Shown: positions 12,081 to 19,989 of the stretch, in pieces
How the letters are laid out: every line of letters begins with the position of its first letter
Position numbering within the stretch: position 1 is the stretch's first letter
From: Zygaena filipendulae
Taxonomy: Eukaryota > Arthropoda > Insecta > Lepidoptera > Zygaenidae
NCBI GenBank assembly: GCA_907165275.2
Contig: OU015651.1
Span: 10,562,501-10,626,500, forward strand
DNA: 64,000 nucleotides
Reading direction: 5' to 3'
The notes under the pieces: model-generated
What the model was told of the DNA's origin: nothing
Seen by the model: only the letters and a program-made list of their open reading frames with translations
The model's database searches: none
Position numbers and translations under genes: made by a program

Positions 12081-15000
12081 GTGTGTGCGTGCGTGCGTAC
12101 TGGTCGCGTTGGTGGCGGCATGGTGGTCGTGCTGGTGGTGCAGCAGCAGCTGCTGGCGGCGGTCGAGCAGCGCAGCGGCCGCCATGGCGCGGTGCTCGCC
12201 CCAGCGCGCGCCGCACACCGCCCACTCGCACAGCACCTTCACCACCGCGTACGAGCACGCCCACTCCTGCGCACACAACGCGCACTTTATTGTACGAACA
12301 ACAAGATTTTATTTTCGATTTCATTGATTCGAGATTCTAATGAATTCACGCAATCTACGCGGTATTACACCCCATAGTAAAGTTCTTTAGTTCTTTACGG
12401 TTTAAAACGAGGAAATTTTGGGATTTTCTCGAAAACTCTTAAAATTGTTATATAGAATCGTTACCGTGCATAAAGTAAAAAAAAAAAAAAAACATTTAAA
12501 ACCTGTAGCCATTTTGTGAGGTAACTGCATACGTCTGGTGCGCAACAATTTTTACCTACACATATGGTCCTTCGATCCGGATACTCACCGGATCCTTGGC
12601 ATCAGTGTTGGTGTCTTTGGACGGCGTGTTGCAATGCGCAAACACCTCTTTGTACAGCGTGTCCAAGCTGTTGTTGGGGTCAACGCGGTCGAAGCAATGG
12701 CGGTCCAGGGCCTCGAGTACTGCTAGCACACGCGCTGACAAACAAATAATAGTAGATAAATCTTAATTGGACATAATCAGCCTTTTAATGTCCCTACTTC
12801 TGAACCATGGGCTTACCCTAACAGAATTAATTGTAAAAGTCCTTTTTATCAGATATTGGACCATAATTAGTGAAAATTCACTGCACTGGCCCTCTTTTTA
12901 CATACACTTTTCTAATACGTCTTTCCATCTATACGTTTATCTTCTAATACCTGTACATTTACCTTCACTGTTAAGCTTGTAATAATGGTACATGAATTAG
13001 TAAAGAACCATAGGTAAGAAACCTGGGATCAACTTTCACCGAAGCCACCAACAATCCTGCAAACCAATATAAAAAGGAAATTTCAAAAAGTACCTTGAGA
13101 GCTAGTTTGCCATTTATCTGTGCACCATTTGCTTTCAGCTTGTTTGCTTCTAGTGGCTATTTCTTGCTCTGCTTCATACACCTTGAAATAAGTAGAGAAA
13201 TTCTGGTTTATTGCACACAATAATAAACTTGTCCACAAATATGGTTAAAAAATAAACACTTTATGAGTAGGTATAATATACTTTTTCCTTTGTTAAATAT
13301 AAGTAATAAATGTCGACATGAAATCCTGTAAGTGCAACTGTGATTACAGCAATGGCGTCTGGAATTCTGTGTTTTATTTATTCATTTAAAGGTTAAAACA
13401 AGTTACTTATTGTAATAGAACATAATGTAAATTTTCGTGTAATTATTTTAAGCATTATTCATGAAAAGTGAGCGCGCTAGAAACCGACGCGCCGACGGGT
13501 TATGCACTGCCTCTTTCTGTTGTATTGTCGCCGGTGCATCGAAGGATCATCCACTCATGTAAACCTGCGTTTTTGGTACCTAGTTATATAGTTTTTGAGA
13601 TTTATAAAGTTTTTGAATGTATATGTATGTAATATATTTTATATCATTATTGCAATAAATAAATACGATAGGTATATGAGGTACACTCAAAATCAGGAAT
13701 CGTTGAACCTTGTTGCAATAGTAATATCGTTTAACCACTAAAGTTTTTAGATATTTTCGATGCTGATTGTACACGACGAAGGTACGTTTAAGGTTGTGAC
13801 GGTTACCGCTCTCCTGTGGTCCTCGGTGTCGGCGGAGTCCATGTGCGGCATGGGCAGCGCGGAGGGCGGCAGCGGCAGCAGGTCCAGCGGGGAGCCCTGC
13901 AGCGCCGAGCCGCAGCCCGACCACACCATCGCCGTCGGGCACTCGATGCAGATTATCTGCGTCAAGAGCAAGCGAGCTAATTCAACGTTGATAGACCAAT
14001 TTTTATTACTAGCTGTCCCCGCGGAGTATTATATCATCTGTGCCCACGGTAATTTCAGAGTTCCCGTGGGAATTTCGGGATGGTAATAAATAATAAATAA
14101 ATAATTTTTATATCAAGTAACTATGACTCAATATAATAGTTAGTAACAATTTTGTCTTATTCTAAGTGTTAGTATAGTAGTTAAAAGTACCCGTGTCACT
14201 CTGGACTACCGTGGCTAAGTGTAAGTATAATAAGTGAAACTAAATTCAAAATCGGTTCAGTAGATCCAGGAGATTGCCCCCTACCACGTCACAAAGTCAC
14301 AATTCACAAACTCATAAACTTTACTTTTGCTCTTTATAATATTAGTATTGACTATAGAGTAAAACCAATGTGACAATGTTTAAAGTATTGAAACGCGAAA
14401 CTCTAACTAAGTATATAACAAGAGACTTGAAGGTATGAAATTTTATATGCATATTTGCAAAATGTGTCACGTCACACCAGAGAGGTCAATCATAAAGTTC
14501 GTGTGACGTAATGGATGGCTCCTTAACTAAAGATGTGTAGAGATAATTTTGAAAGCCACGTAACCGGGTACCTACCTGTAATATCGTAGCTAGCTGAATG
14601 ATGACATCTCTGTGGTAGGCGCAGTTCAGTATCTCCCCGAAGCCGGCCTGCACGGGGTGCACGGCGGCCGCCAGCACCGCCGCCGACGTCGCCTTGGGCT
14701 CCCTCGTCGGTGAGCCGCCGCCCTCCTTCGCCTGCGGCTCCATCGGCTGCGCGGGGTTGGGGGTGCCCATGGGGTTGGGCGTGCCGATCGAGTTGGGGTT
14801 CGGGGTGCCGATCGAGTGGTTAGGGTTGGGGGTGCCTTGACTCTGGTCGGCCGGCGTGGTGGACCGCTTCATTTGAGCTGTGGTCGGTTTCACGTCGTTG
14901 GTCGAGGCGTCCGGCGCTGGAGACATGGGCGGGTTGGTTTCTAAATGAAAAAAAAAACTATATTCAGCTGCATGAAATTTTGTCTCTGTTCAGCTATTAA

Positions 15001-18000
15001 TTTTGCCTAAAACAGTAGGTGGCAGTTAATAATCGCAGTGGCGCACAATTCTCACTAGATTAAGTTTATCTATAAGTTTTTCAAAATCAGATCAAATAAA
15101 GAAAAAAAACTACATAAATCAATATAACTACATGTAGACAATGAAAAGATTTCACTGAACATTGCACACTAAGGCACACTAAGCTAGGAAACTTTGTGCA
15201 TCGTTTGAGGGGGGTAAAATGGTATAAGGTAACTTACCTATTTTGTCAGAGATTTTGGAGAACACAGCCGGCTGGTTGAGGGTGCGGAGCGTTGTGTCGG
15301 ACAGCACCGAGCAGATGGCGGCGGCTTTCTTGGCGCAGGTAGTCGCCAGCCGCCGCGACAGCCCCTCGCAGCACACGAACTCGCTCATGTACTGCAGCGA
15401 CAGCGGCAGGAAAAGCCTGGTAGGAAAAACGAACAGAACGGTGTTCATTGAATTAAAAAAAATAATTAATCTCACTAAATTTAAAGTTGAACGATAGTGG
15501 ATGAATAAATTTACCTTACCAAAAATAAAAAACAGTTTCTTTACAAACCAGGGTCTGAATTTATAAACGATAGGCGATGTGGTTTCAAAATATCGTTTCT
15601 CTTCATCTCGCGAAAAGTTAAGATCCATAGGTATTAAGACGATAATTAAACTTGCACTGGATAGTGAAGAGAAACAACTAAGAGCGGAGATCGTATCTAG
15701 TTCGAGCAGTGTTTTTATATACAGGACTAAAACTTTTGTCAAACAAATGGCAAAGGTCGCTTTTGACAGTATATTTAAGAGATTTTTATTTTTGTTTGAA
15801 ATAATTCAAACACCTGAAATATCTGACTTCCATAAGAAACAGTGATAACAATAGGTGTGTACAATGTTACCTAAGCAGGCCATCATCGGGAGTTCGTTTG
15901 TCTAGTAGCTCGATGATCCAAGTTAGGAAGTCGTGCCGGTCAAGCAGCCCCTCGTCCAGCAGGTGCTTAGCCAGGCGGCAGCAATAGTTCCACAGCTTGA
16001 GCGCTTGTCGCCAGTCGCCACCTTCAACGGAGCCAGGCGTCGACGATCCCAAAGCTGCACAAACACAGACGGATCAGATCGACTCCCAGTGCGAGAATAC
16101 TTTTTGTGACTAACACCTTTTTGTGACTAACACAAAGTTATGCTTTTTGTTCAATGTTGTATAGAATGTTACAGAAATGCAAAGTCATATTTAAAGATTG
16201 TGTTCTGGAAATCGTATACAGTAATTTGACATTGGTTTTTATTTAGAACTGATATTTATATTATTTTATATTGGGTAGTAGTATATTAAAGTCCATAAGT
16301 ATATTTATCATTCACTCACCACTGGAGTTCCCCGGTGAATGCATAGAGTTGGGTACAGTTGCACTGTTCGGTGTAGTGCTGCCAGGTGCGTTTCCTGAGG
16401 AACTGTGGCTTGGGGTACCTTGTCCTAGATAATATGTTTATTTATTTATTTATTACAGATAGTAGTCACTAAAACTTTAACTTAAATTTAATATATTTTT
16501 ATCATGAAAAACCTATAGAGGTTAATGTAATCAGAATACAAACATTTACTACAAGATGCCTAGAACTTAAAAATTATAATTTGATACAATTATTGTAATA
16601 TGGTATTGGTTTCCCACATTTTCCCAAACAAAACACATTTTCATCAAGGAGTGGGCAATGGTGAACATCAAATTCATTTGTATAGAAATGATATGACTGT
16701 ACCCTATTAGTCATTGACATTAATTAAAAAATGTGTTGGTGTTAGTCTAACCTGCATGAGTTTTGCACTAGAATATTTTGTCTTACTTCACAAAGAAGGA
16801 CATAATTATTATTATCATGACACCATACAAAGATCCAAATATCCTATCATGAATCATCCAACTATCAAGTTTAACAATAAGATTTACCTGACTGTGAAGG
16901 TGGTGTTTTATCAGACACTTGCCCAGGCGCTGCACTCTGGTAGTACTCAGCTAGCTTTGGAATTTGGTCTTTGAGAAATTTTATTAGTGTGGTTGTCCAT
17001 TCTGAAATATTAAATTTGTATACATTTTTTAATACAATTTCAAAAATATTTAAGTTGCTACTTTCTTTTTAAAAATTTAAAATAGAAACTATGAAACTAC
17101 AAACCTGTGGTAGGATCAGGAAGTTGCCGCTTTTTTATCTTAGCCTCAGAAACTGCTACAGTGTAGGCAGAGCTTAATTTTATAAACCATGCTGCTCTGG
17201 GCATAGAAACCTGATATTCTGTCAGCGTTATAAATATCTCTTCTTTCTTGTTGAAATTTGGAGCTTTCTTCGCCAATTGTGAAAGTGGTTTACTACCTAA
17301 TTAACAAAATTAGATTGAATACCTTTAACATAAGGCTCTTCATATTCAGGTATATCAGCTTAAGAATTTTTATTTAAATTTTATGTAAAAGTTTGTATGT
17401 TAAAGTATTAATTATTATTTAAGTTTAATAAAACAATTATAAGCTTAAGGTTTTATTTATGCACAAACAAACTTAAACATTATTTCTTAAAATAGTTTGT
17501 TGTTCTTAGTGTGATATTAGTTATGACACTCTAATATTTTACAGAGAACTAGAGGGGTCTAGTTAAAATTTAAATATATAGATAATACATGAATTAATAT
17601 GTTATCAACAGTGAATATAGGTAGGTACCTGCTAAGTCTTTAAACCAAGCTTCAATCTGTGCTTTGGTGCGAGCTGTTGCTGGCCAGAAGTTGTCTTTAG
17701 GATTGACCTGTTGCCTTTTTCTACCACAGTCAGGCAATGTGTTCAGTTCTTCTTTTTTGGATAATATCCCAGATAGAAACTGACCTATCTGGAATAATAT
17801 CAAGTTCTTTATTTGAAAAATTAACTGAACCATATTTACATATTTTGATTAGGAAAATAAGACACCACAAAAGTATATTTTTCTTTTAGCCTTGAAGTTC
17901 ATTATCATTAAAGGAATAAACTTATGAAAAAAACACAATAGGCTATTTGACCAATTTTTTTTTAAGTCCGTCTTGTAGATTAATAAAAAATATTGGACAC

Positions 18001-18903
18001 GTATTTTTTCTTTTTTTACGTAATCAAAAAATAATGGCGATACATTGAGTTGAAATTTTGCATGATGTCACTAACTAGCGCAGTTTTTATGGCTGCTTGT
18101 AGCGGTAAGTGATGTCACGAGCCCCCACCCTAAACTTTAATGCGCTTTATCTCTGTGTATTTTCATTTATTTGAAAAATAATAAAAAAAAACATGTCTAA
18201 TGATTTTTAATTTTCTAAAAGACGGACTAATTAAAATTTTGATTTTTAAAAGTTGTCAACATCCCTATTCCAGGTGATTATTATCCCATATTTATATGAT
18301 AAATTTAAATATTTAATATTACATTATTGCGTCTAGTTCATATTATATTAGTTAGTGGACCCAATAATGTTATAAATAAAGATGTTGTAGCTAGATGTTT
18401 TATCTTCATTCTTATGTTAGGCTTTAAATTTTGGTTGGAACTGCTTTTGGATAAAGTTAAATAAGTTAAATATTGTTTACTCACAGGTAAAGTACAGCAT
18501 GAAATTTTGATTGTGATGTAAAAGTGTACACAAGCCTTAAACTCCTTAACATATAAAACTCTTCAGTTTGAATTTAATTAAATACATACTGAGATTATGA
18601 TCAGCATTTTTTGAATTTAAAAAATCTTTACTTAATTTTGGTTGTAAGATATTAATATAATAAGGTTTTCCATTATTTCTTTACTTTATACTTAATTTAT
18701 CATGAGTTTCTCACCTTTGACGCTGGGCAGTTAATACCTCTGGCAGAGCCAAACTCATCACTAGATTGTGGAGTGGTGGAGAAACCATGTTTCACATTGG
18801 TGGATGTGAGCTCGTCCTCTTTTTGTCGTGGTTCTTGAGGGTACACATCCGGAGGCCCCAGACGGGGCCTCTTCAGAGGCCGCTTCTCGTACATAATCCC
18901 CAT
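776..18903 (-). CDS. kto: Mediator subunit 12 (MED12, kohtalo), 28 exons, 3' end off window
   Basis: MED12 is the large scaffold of the Mediator CDK8 kinase module (CDK8, cyclin C, MED12, MED13). Its N-terminus activates CDK8, and it acts in the nucleus in transcriptional control, including Wingless/Wnt output. The N-terminal [17 protein letters not shown] block, the [10 protein letters not shown] block, the LCEWAV motif (about residues 636-641) and RHDVFSHxAYMxTLISRGD-like, [19 protein letters not shown] and ILGTSD blocks follow insect and human MED12 in order. The 28 exons join with consistent phases and GT-AG borders, giving 4,415 nt (1,471 codons plus 2 nt). I chose the ATG at 18,903 because fly and vertebrate proteins start just before the same block; the exon is open upstream to an acceptor at 18,927-18,928, so a 5' UTR exon is likely. 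The Q-rich C-terminal part is missing because the gene continues beyond base 1. Insect-specific insertions include a GTPNP repeat (exon 8), poly-Gly (exon 15) and a GV repeat (exon 18). Confidence 0.97.
960..1112 (+). repeat. 3' tail of a LINE-type retroelement
   Basis: The stretch with GCCGCAAGGCATTAAGTTCG and TTTGTACTATTTTGTG followed by AATAAATAAATAAA and poly-A looks like the polyadenylated 3' end of a non-LTR element that is common in Lepidoptera. It sits in the MED12 intron between exons 27 and 28. A related tail occurs at 56,190-56,240. Confidence 0.55.
1732..1872 (-). CDS. kto: MED12 exon 27, codons 1385-1432
   Basis: Encodes [32 protein letters not shown] and LATLKAIL. Acceptor GTGCTAG behind a GT repeat, donor GTAAGT. 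Confidence 0.96.
2051..2306 (+). repeat. Tandem duplication of a 128-bp unit
   Basis: Two nearly identical copies, 2,051-2,179 and 2,180-2,306, both starting ATTCTGGTATACAATGATTT and ending TGTCGTTTTCGTGAATT. They lie in the intron between MED12 exons 26 and 27. They differ mainly in poly-A length and a few bases, so the duplication is recent. Confidence 0.9.
2589..2771 (-). CDS. kto: MED12 exon 26, codons 1324-1385
   Basis: Encodes [20 protein letters not shown] and [17 protein letters not shown], nearly identical to fly. Acceptor CCTTCAG, donor GTAAAC. Confidence 0.96.
3180..3372 (+). repeat. GCATG-rich minisatellite and GT microsatellite
   Basis: A degenerate repeat built on TGCATGTATGAGTGCGTGCG (3,190-3,290) is followed by a GT run (3,325-3,372). 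It begins about 10 nt inside the intron after exon 25, so on the MED12 transcript it is a CA repeat close to the 5' splice site. Confidence 0.85.
3383..3603 (-). CDS. kto: MED12 exon 25, codons 1250-1324
   Basis: Encodes [32 protein letters not shown] and [12 protein letters not shown]. Very GC-rich. A GT/CA microsatellite sits just downstream of the donor and a GTGTGC-type tract precedes the acceptor. Confidence 0.95.
3978..4086 (-). CDS. kto: MED12 exon 24, codons 1214-1250
   Basis: Encodes [12 protein letters not shown] and [20 protein letters not shown], matching fly HESPANVYSFVSNALIAVCRE. Acceptor ACCAG, donor GTGAGT. Confidence 0.94.
4325..4565 (+). mobile_element. Helitron-like element (Lep1 type)
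   Basis: Begins TCTATAGGTACATATTAAAT and ends in a short GC hairpin then CTAG. It shares the CTTGGAGGGTGTGTTCTTTG segment with a degenerate copy at 36,490-36,590. It lies in the MED12 intron between exons 23 and 24. Confidence 0.65.
4614..4705 (-). CDS. kto: MED12 exon 23, codons 1183-1214
   Basis: Encodes [18 protein letters not shown], aligning with fly GYNPLLLQELFMAPRR. Too short for a simple ORF scan; identified by homology, TTTCAG acceptor and GTAAAT donor. Confidence 0.92.
4938..5112 (+). mobile_element. Helitron-like element, decayed 3' end
   Basis: Starts TACTAATATTATAGAGG and carries CCGAACCGATTTTGAAAATT and CCCCGCGGGAAC, but its CTAG end has decayed. It sits directly upstream of the next copy in the same orientation. 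Confidence 0.6.
5118..5322 (+). mobile_element. Helitron-like element, 205 bp
   Basis: Begins TCCCTACTAAGTAATATTAT and ends AAACCGCGCGGGACTGCTAG, then TT. The 5' TC, the 3' hairpin and CTAG end, and the absence of a target duplication are the Helitron hallmarks. Confidence 0.75.
5332..5798 (+). mobile_element. Long Helitron-like element, 467 bp
   Basis: Starts TCTATAGAGAGTTCAATTCT and ends GGGCACAGCTAG. It is nearly identical along its whole length to an inverted copy at 46,794-47,258, so it is a family unit and not a chance cluster. Its end lies 41 nt from MED12 exon 22. Confidence 0.8.
5840..6029 (-). CDS. kto: MED12 exon 22, codons 1120-1183
   Basis: Encodes [15 protein letters not shown] and [20 protein letters not shown]. 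The GTGTGT donor is weaker than most. The phase (2 nt left) matches exon 23, and a Helitron ends 41 nt downstream of the exon. Confidence 0.94.
6105..6465. mobile_element. Decayed MITE, GACGTCA-containing family
   Basis: Shares the ATTCTATTTAG-type terminus and the GGAGTGGGGTCCGTGACGTCA core with copies near 24,290-24,490 and 17,966-18,227. Ends are not clearly preserved here. It fills most of the MED12 intron between exons 21 and 22. Confidence 0.5.
6600..6744 (-). CDS. kto: MED12 exon 21, codons 1072-1120
   Basis: Encodes [16 protein letters not shown] and [20 protein letters not shown], matching the fly [20 protein letters not shown]. Donor GTGAGT. Confidence 0.96.
7270..7452 (-). CDS. 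kto: MED12 exon 20, codons 1011-1071
   Basis: Encodes [32 protein letters not shown]. The 3' splice site lies in a GTGCGC repeat (7,453-7,485 region) rather than an ordinary pyrimidine tract. Confidence 0.95.
7940..8052 (-). CDS. kto: MED12 exon 19, codons 973-1010
   Basis: Encodes [20 protein letters not shown] and [15 protein letters not shown]-rich in contrast to both flanking exons. Acceptor GTTACAG, donor GTAAAT. Confidence 0.95.
8332..8378. repeat. Perfect-arm inverted repeat
   Basis: TCTAGATCATGGACCAATT is followed 8 nt later by AATTGGTCCATGGTCTAGA: about 19-bp arms with one mismatch. It lies in the MED12 intron between exons 18 and 19, just beside a MITE. Confidence 0.85.
8401..8585. 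mobile_element. hAT-like MITE, 185 bp
   Basis: Terminal inverted repeats CAGGCGCAGATCCAG and CTGGATCCGCGCCTG (15 bp, one mismatch). The CAG-GC-GATCCAG form is typical of hAT non-autonomous elements. The flanks are T-rich, so a target duplication cannot be called with certainty. Confidence 0.65.
8681..8929 (-). CDS. kto: MED12 exon 18, codons 890-973
   Basis: Begins with a Gly/Ala/Val low-complexity stretch coded by a CCCACG hexamer repeat (8,868-8,886). It continues into [35 protein letters not shown] and VKKMTK, conserved from fly to human. Confidence 0.95.
9051..9133 (-). CDS. kto: MED12 exon 17, codons 862-890
   Basis: Small Met/Gly/Pro-rich exon ([20 protein letters not shown]). It has little family conservation, but its borders (TAG acceptor, GTAATA donor) fit the phases on both sides, 2 in and 1 out. 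Confidence 0.88.
9352..9488 (-). CDS. kto: MED12 exon 16, codons 817-862
   Basis: Encodes [18 protein letters not shown] and [14 protein letters not shown], matching the fly DDSNVDDDLDKLVQNI and APDSPK segment. Acceptor TTTCAG, donor GTACGT. Confidence 0.95.
9601..9822 (+). mobile_element. Helitron-like element, 222 bp
   Basis: Begins TCACTAAATAGTATAAAAC, contains GGAATTCCCACGGGAACTCC and ends ACCGCGGGGGACAGCTAG. It lies in the intron between MED12 exons 15 and 16. Confidence 0.7.
10292..10467 (-). CDS. kto: MED12 exon 15 with poly-Gly tract, codons 758-816
   Basis: Starts GDLISPTEP, then about 15 consecutive glycines coded by a GGC/GGG run (about 10,400-10,441), then [20 protein letters not shown]. 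The tract is specific to this lineage and could be length-polymorphic. Confidence 0.94.
11071..11196 (-). CDS. kto: MED12 exon 14, codons 716-758
   Basis: Encodes [20 protein letters not shown] and [10 protein letters not shown], among the most conserved blocks of MED12. Donor GTACGA in phase 1. Confidence 0.96.
11506..11613 (-). CDS. kto: MED12 exon 13, codons 680-716
   Basis: Encodes [13 protein letters not shown], then [17 protein letters not shown] as in fly MED12 (FQHVLMHFLDHDAPVL). Acceptor CCTCAG, donor GTATGT. Confidence 0.95.
12003..12100 (+). repeat. GT/CA microsatellite at a MED12 donor site
   Basis: About 95 bp of (GT)n with GC interruptions, ending exactly at the GTACGC donor of exon 12. 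On the transcript it is a CA repeat starting a few nucleotides after the 5' splice site. Confidence 0.95.
12101..12266 (-). CDS. kto: MED12 exon 12 with LCEWAV motif, codons 625-680
   Basis: Contains [18 protein letters not shown], the signature from which the Med12-LCEWAV domain is named. It is followed by a HHQHDHH stretch. The donor at 12,099-12,100 runs straight into a CA repeat. Confidence 0.97.
12589..12734 (-). CDS. kto: MED12 exon 11, codons 576-624
   Basis: Encodes [20 protein letters not shown] and [11 protein letters not shown], matching the fly LDTHCFDRMEHNNSIDTLY block. Acceptor TTGTCAG, donor GTGAGT. Confidence 0.96.
13094..13181 (-). CDS. kto: MED12 exon 10, codons 547-576
   Basis: Short AT-rich exon encoding [20 protein letters not shown]. 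It corresponds to the helical RRQLRAAES-like segment of fly MED12. Acceptor TTCAAG, donor GTACTT. Confidence 0.93.
13807..13956 (-). CDS. kto: MED12 exon 9, codons 497-546
   Basis: Encodes [14 protein letters not shown] and [17 protein letters not shown], nearly identical to the fly block. Phase 0 at both ends; donor GTAACC. Confidence 0.96.
14009..14351 (-). mobile_element. Helitron-like element with internal insertion
   Basis: Reads CTAG at the left (3' end) and TCAATACTAATATTATAAAG at the right (5' end, minus strand). About 130 bp of AT-rich DNA interrupts the usual family sequence. It lies in the intron between MED12 exons 8 and 9. Confidence 0.65.
14576..14940 (-). CDS. kto: MED12 exon 8, codons 375-496
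   Basis: The largest exon here. It begins with a variable Pro/Thr/Asn segment containing four GTPNP units, then enters the conserved [17 protein letters not shown] block. The repeat is coded by a GC-rich stretch (about 14,740-14,850) and may vary in length between alleles. Confidence 0.94.
15238..15416 (-). CDS. kto: MED12 exon 7, codons 315-375
   Basis: Encodes [20 protein letters not shown] and [14 protein letters not shown], matching the QYMHDFVQSERLCRKMAY region of the fly protein. It has much higher GC at third positions than exons 2-5. Confidence 0.95.
15871..16054 (-). CDS. kto: MED12 exon 6, codons 254-315
   Basis: Encodes [20 protein letters not shown] then [16 protein letters not shown], the start of the LCEWAV domain. 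Donor GTAACA in phase 2. Confidence 0.95.
16320..16424 (-). CDS. kto: MED12 exon 5, codons 219-254
   Basis: Ser/Thr/Pro/Asn-rich linker ([20 protein letters not shown]) in the position of the variable fly linker. It has no domain of its own. Acceptor TCTAG, donor GTGAGT; the phases fit both neighbours. Confidence 0.9.
16888..17001 (-). CDS. kto: MED12 exon 4, codons 181-219
   Basis: Encodes [20 protein letters not shown], which aligns with the fly EWTGNMIKFMKELLPKLQEY block. Acceptor TTTCAG, donor GTAAAT. Confidence 0.95.
17105..17296 (-). CDS. kto: MED12 exon 3, codons 117-181
   Basis: Encodes [20 protein letters not shown] and [12 protein letters not shown], the core of the MED12 domain. 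The acceptor is AATTAG and the donor GTTTGT; joining gives DLAG-SKPL and TTE-WTTT. Confidence 0.95.
17629..17788 (-). CDS. kto: MED12 exon 2, codons 64-117
   Basis: Encodes [17 protein letters not shown] and [11 protein letters not shown], then AWFKDLAG, the conserved start of the MED12 N-terminal domain. It runs from a TTCCAG acceptor to a GTACCT donor and ends in phase 1. Confidence 0.95.
17966..18227. mobile_element. Harbinger-like MITE, 262 bp, TAA duplication
   Basis: Ends GTCCGTCTTGTAGA and TCTAAAAGACGGAC (14 bp, one mismatch) are flanked by TAA on both sides. A TWA target duplication fits the PIF/Harbinger superfamily. The core CCCACCCTAAACTTTAATGC recurs near 24,390 (inverted), so it is one family. 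It lies in the first MED12 intron between coding exons. Confidence 0.75.
18715..18903 (-). CDS. kto: MED12 exon 1, codons 1-63
   Basis: Starts [16 protein letters not shown] and ends PASK before a GTGAG donor. The reading frame stays open upstream to a TTTCAG acceptor at 18,927-18,932, so this is probably the second transcribed exon. A second in-frame ATG at 18,894 is an alternative start. Confidence 0.93.
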
Positions 18904-18926
18904 TATGTCAGGGTAAATAGATAGAT

Positions 18927-19898
18927 CTGAAATAAACATTAAATAAGCATTTATATACAAGTGACTACTACGTATACAAAATGTGTAGTGTTGTTTACTG
19001 TCTATGTACACACCTTTCATTTAAAGAATTCTAGAACACATGATTTTTAATAACACTAGAATATTAGGAAATTTGTATTATTAGCCAAAAACTACATGAT
19101 TTGTATATTCTATTAATAAATTAAGGAAATATGATGGTAATCTGTAAATTTGAAGAATTACAAAATAAAACGCTAATTTTGGTGGAAGTAAAGTCAACCA
19201 CAAATTAACTAGACTTATGTCTAAAGAAAGTCAACTGTCAAGTAATTAGACATATTTTGTAACTGTCAAACAATTTTTTTTGTTTTTTTTTTGTTTTTAC
19301 CCCAATGGGGAAGGCAAAGGAAGTAAGTCCATAATGCCAATTCAGTAGTATTTTCTTTTAGTTATTTACATCGAAAGGAATTGGTGAGATGCATTTCGAT
19401 GCTTTCCTGGAACTTTTAGTAGCAATTCTTCACAGTTGAACTTTAATAGGACGCTCTGTGGGAAGTTGTGTAGTAAAACGACAACCTCCTGATGAACGCC
19501 CCATTGCCCCCATCTTATCTTATTTCACTGTTTCCACACACGGTTCATCACTAATGGATCACTAATATGCAAAATCCATCACATTCACAAAATATTAATC
19601 ATGATAAATTAATTTGCAAAACAAATAAAAAATAACTGACGTCCGTCACTGCTAAAATCCCGCGAACACCTATTTTTTTTTTGTTAAATTTACCCTAAAT
19701 TGAGAAGAAGAAAATACTACTGAATTGGCTGTATGCTGTACTTCCTTTGCCTACCCCATTGGGGTAAATAAAAAAAAACGTTTTAGGTTAGAGAGAATTA
19801 ATTTAATTTTATTTTCATTTAGTGTTTTTGTAATTTGCGGTTGTCGAACCGGATGCATTGATTTATTATTATTATAGCTTAGAATTTCCTAACTTCCA
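18927..19898. promoter_or_regulatory. Shared upstream region of MED12 and PIN4
   Basis: The start codons of MED12 (minus) and PIN4 (plus) are 996 bp apart and point away from each other. This gap must hold both promoters, and probably a MED12 5' UTR exon because coding exon 1 begins at an acceptor. No TATA element in a convincing place was seen. More than half of the space is taken by an inverted-repeat element (19,281-19,779). Confidence 0.6.
19281..19779. mobile_element. Foldback element with about 78-bp inverted arms
   Basis: Left arm 19,281-19,358 and right arm 19,700-19,779 are inverted copies, sharing TACCCCAATGGGG, GGCAAAGGAAGTA and CCAATTCAGTAGTATTTTCTT. It lies between MED12 and PIN4. 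No enzyme is encoded, so it is a MITE or foldback element. Confidence 0.8.
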
Positions 19899-19989
19899 AT
19901 GCCACCAAAAAAGCAGGCAGATAAGGCTGCTAAAAGTGGAACAAGTGGTAAAGGTAGCAGTGGTGGAAAATCTGGCGGTGATGCAAAAG
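19899..19989 (+). CDS. Pin4: PIN4 exon 1, basic Gly/Ser tail
   Basis: Starts [14 protein letters not shown], matching the MPPK start of Par14 proteins. It ends in phase 1 at a GTTACC donor. Too short and biased to be found by ORF length alone. Confidence 0.92.

Noticed and set aside
15179..15742. 187-codon minus-strand frame
   Set aside because: It only extends MED12 exon 7 into the flanking introns; the conserved part ends at the acceptor at 15,417.
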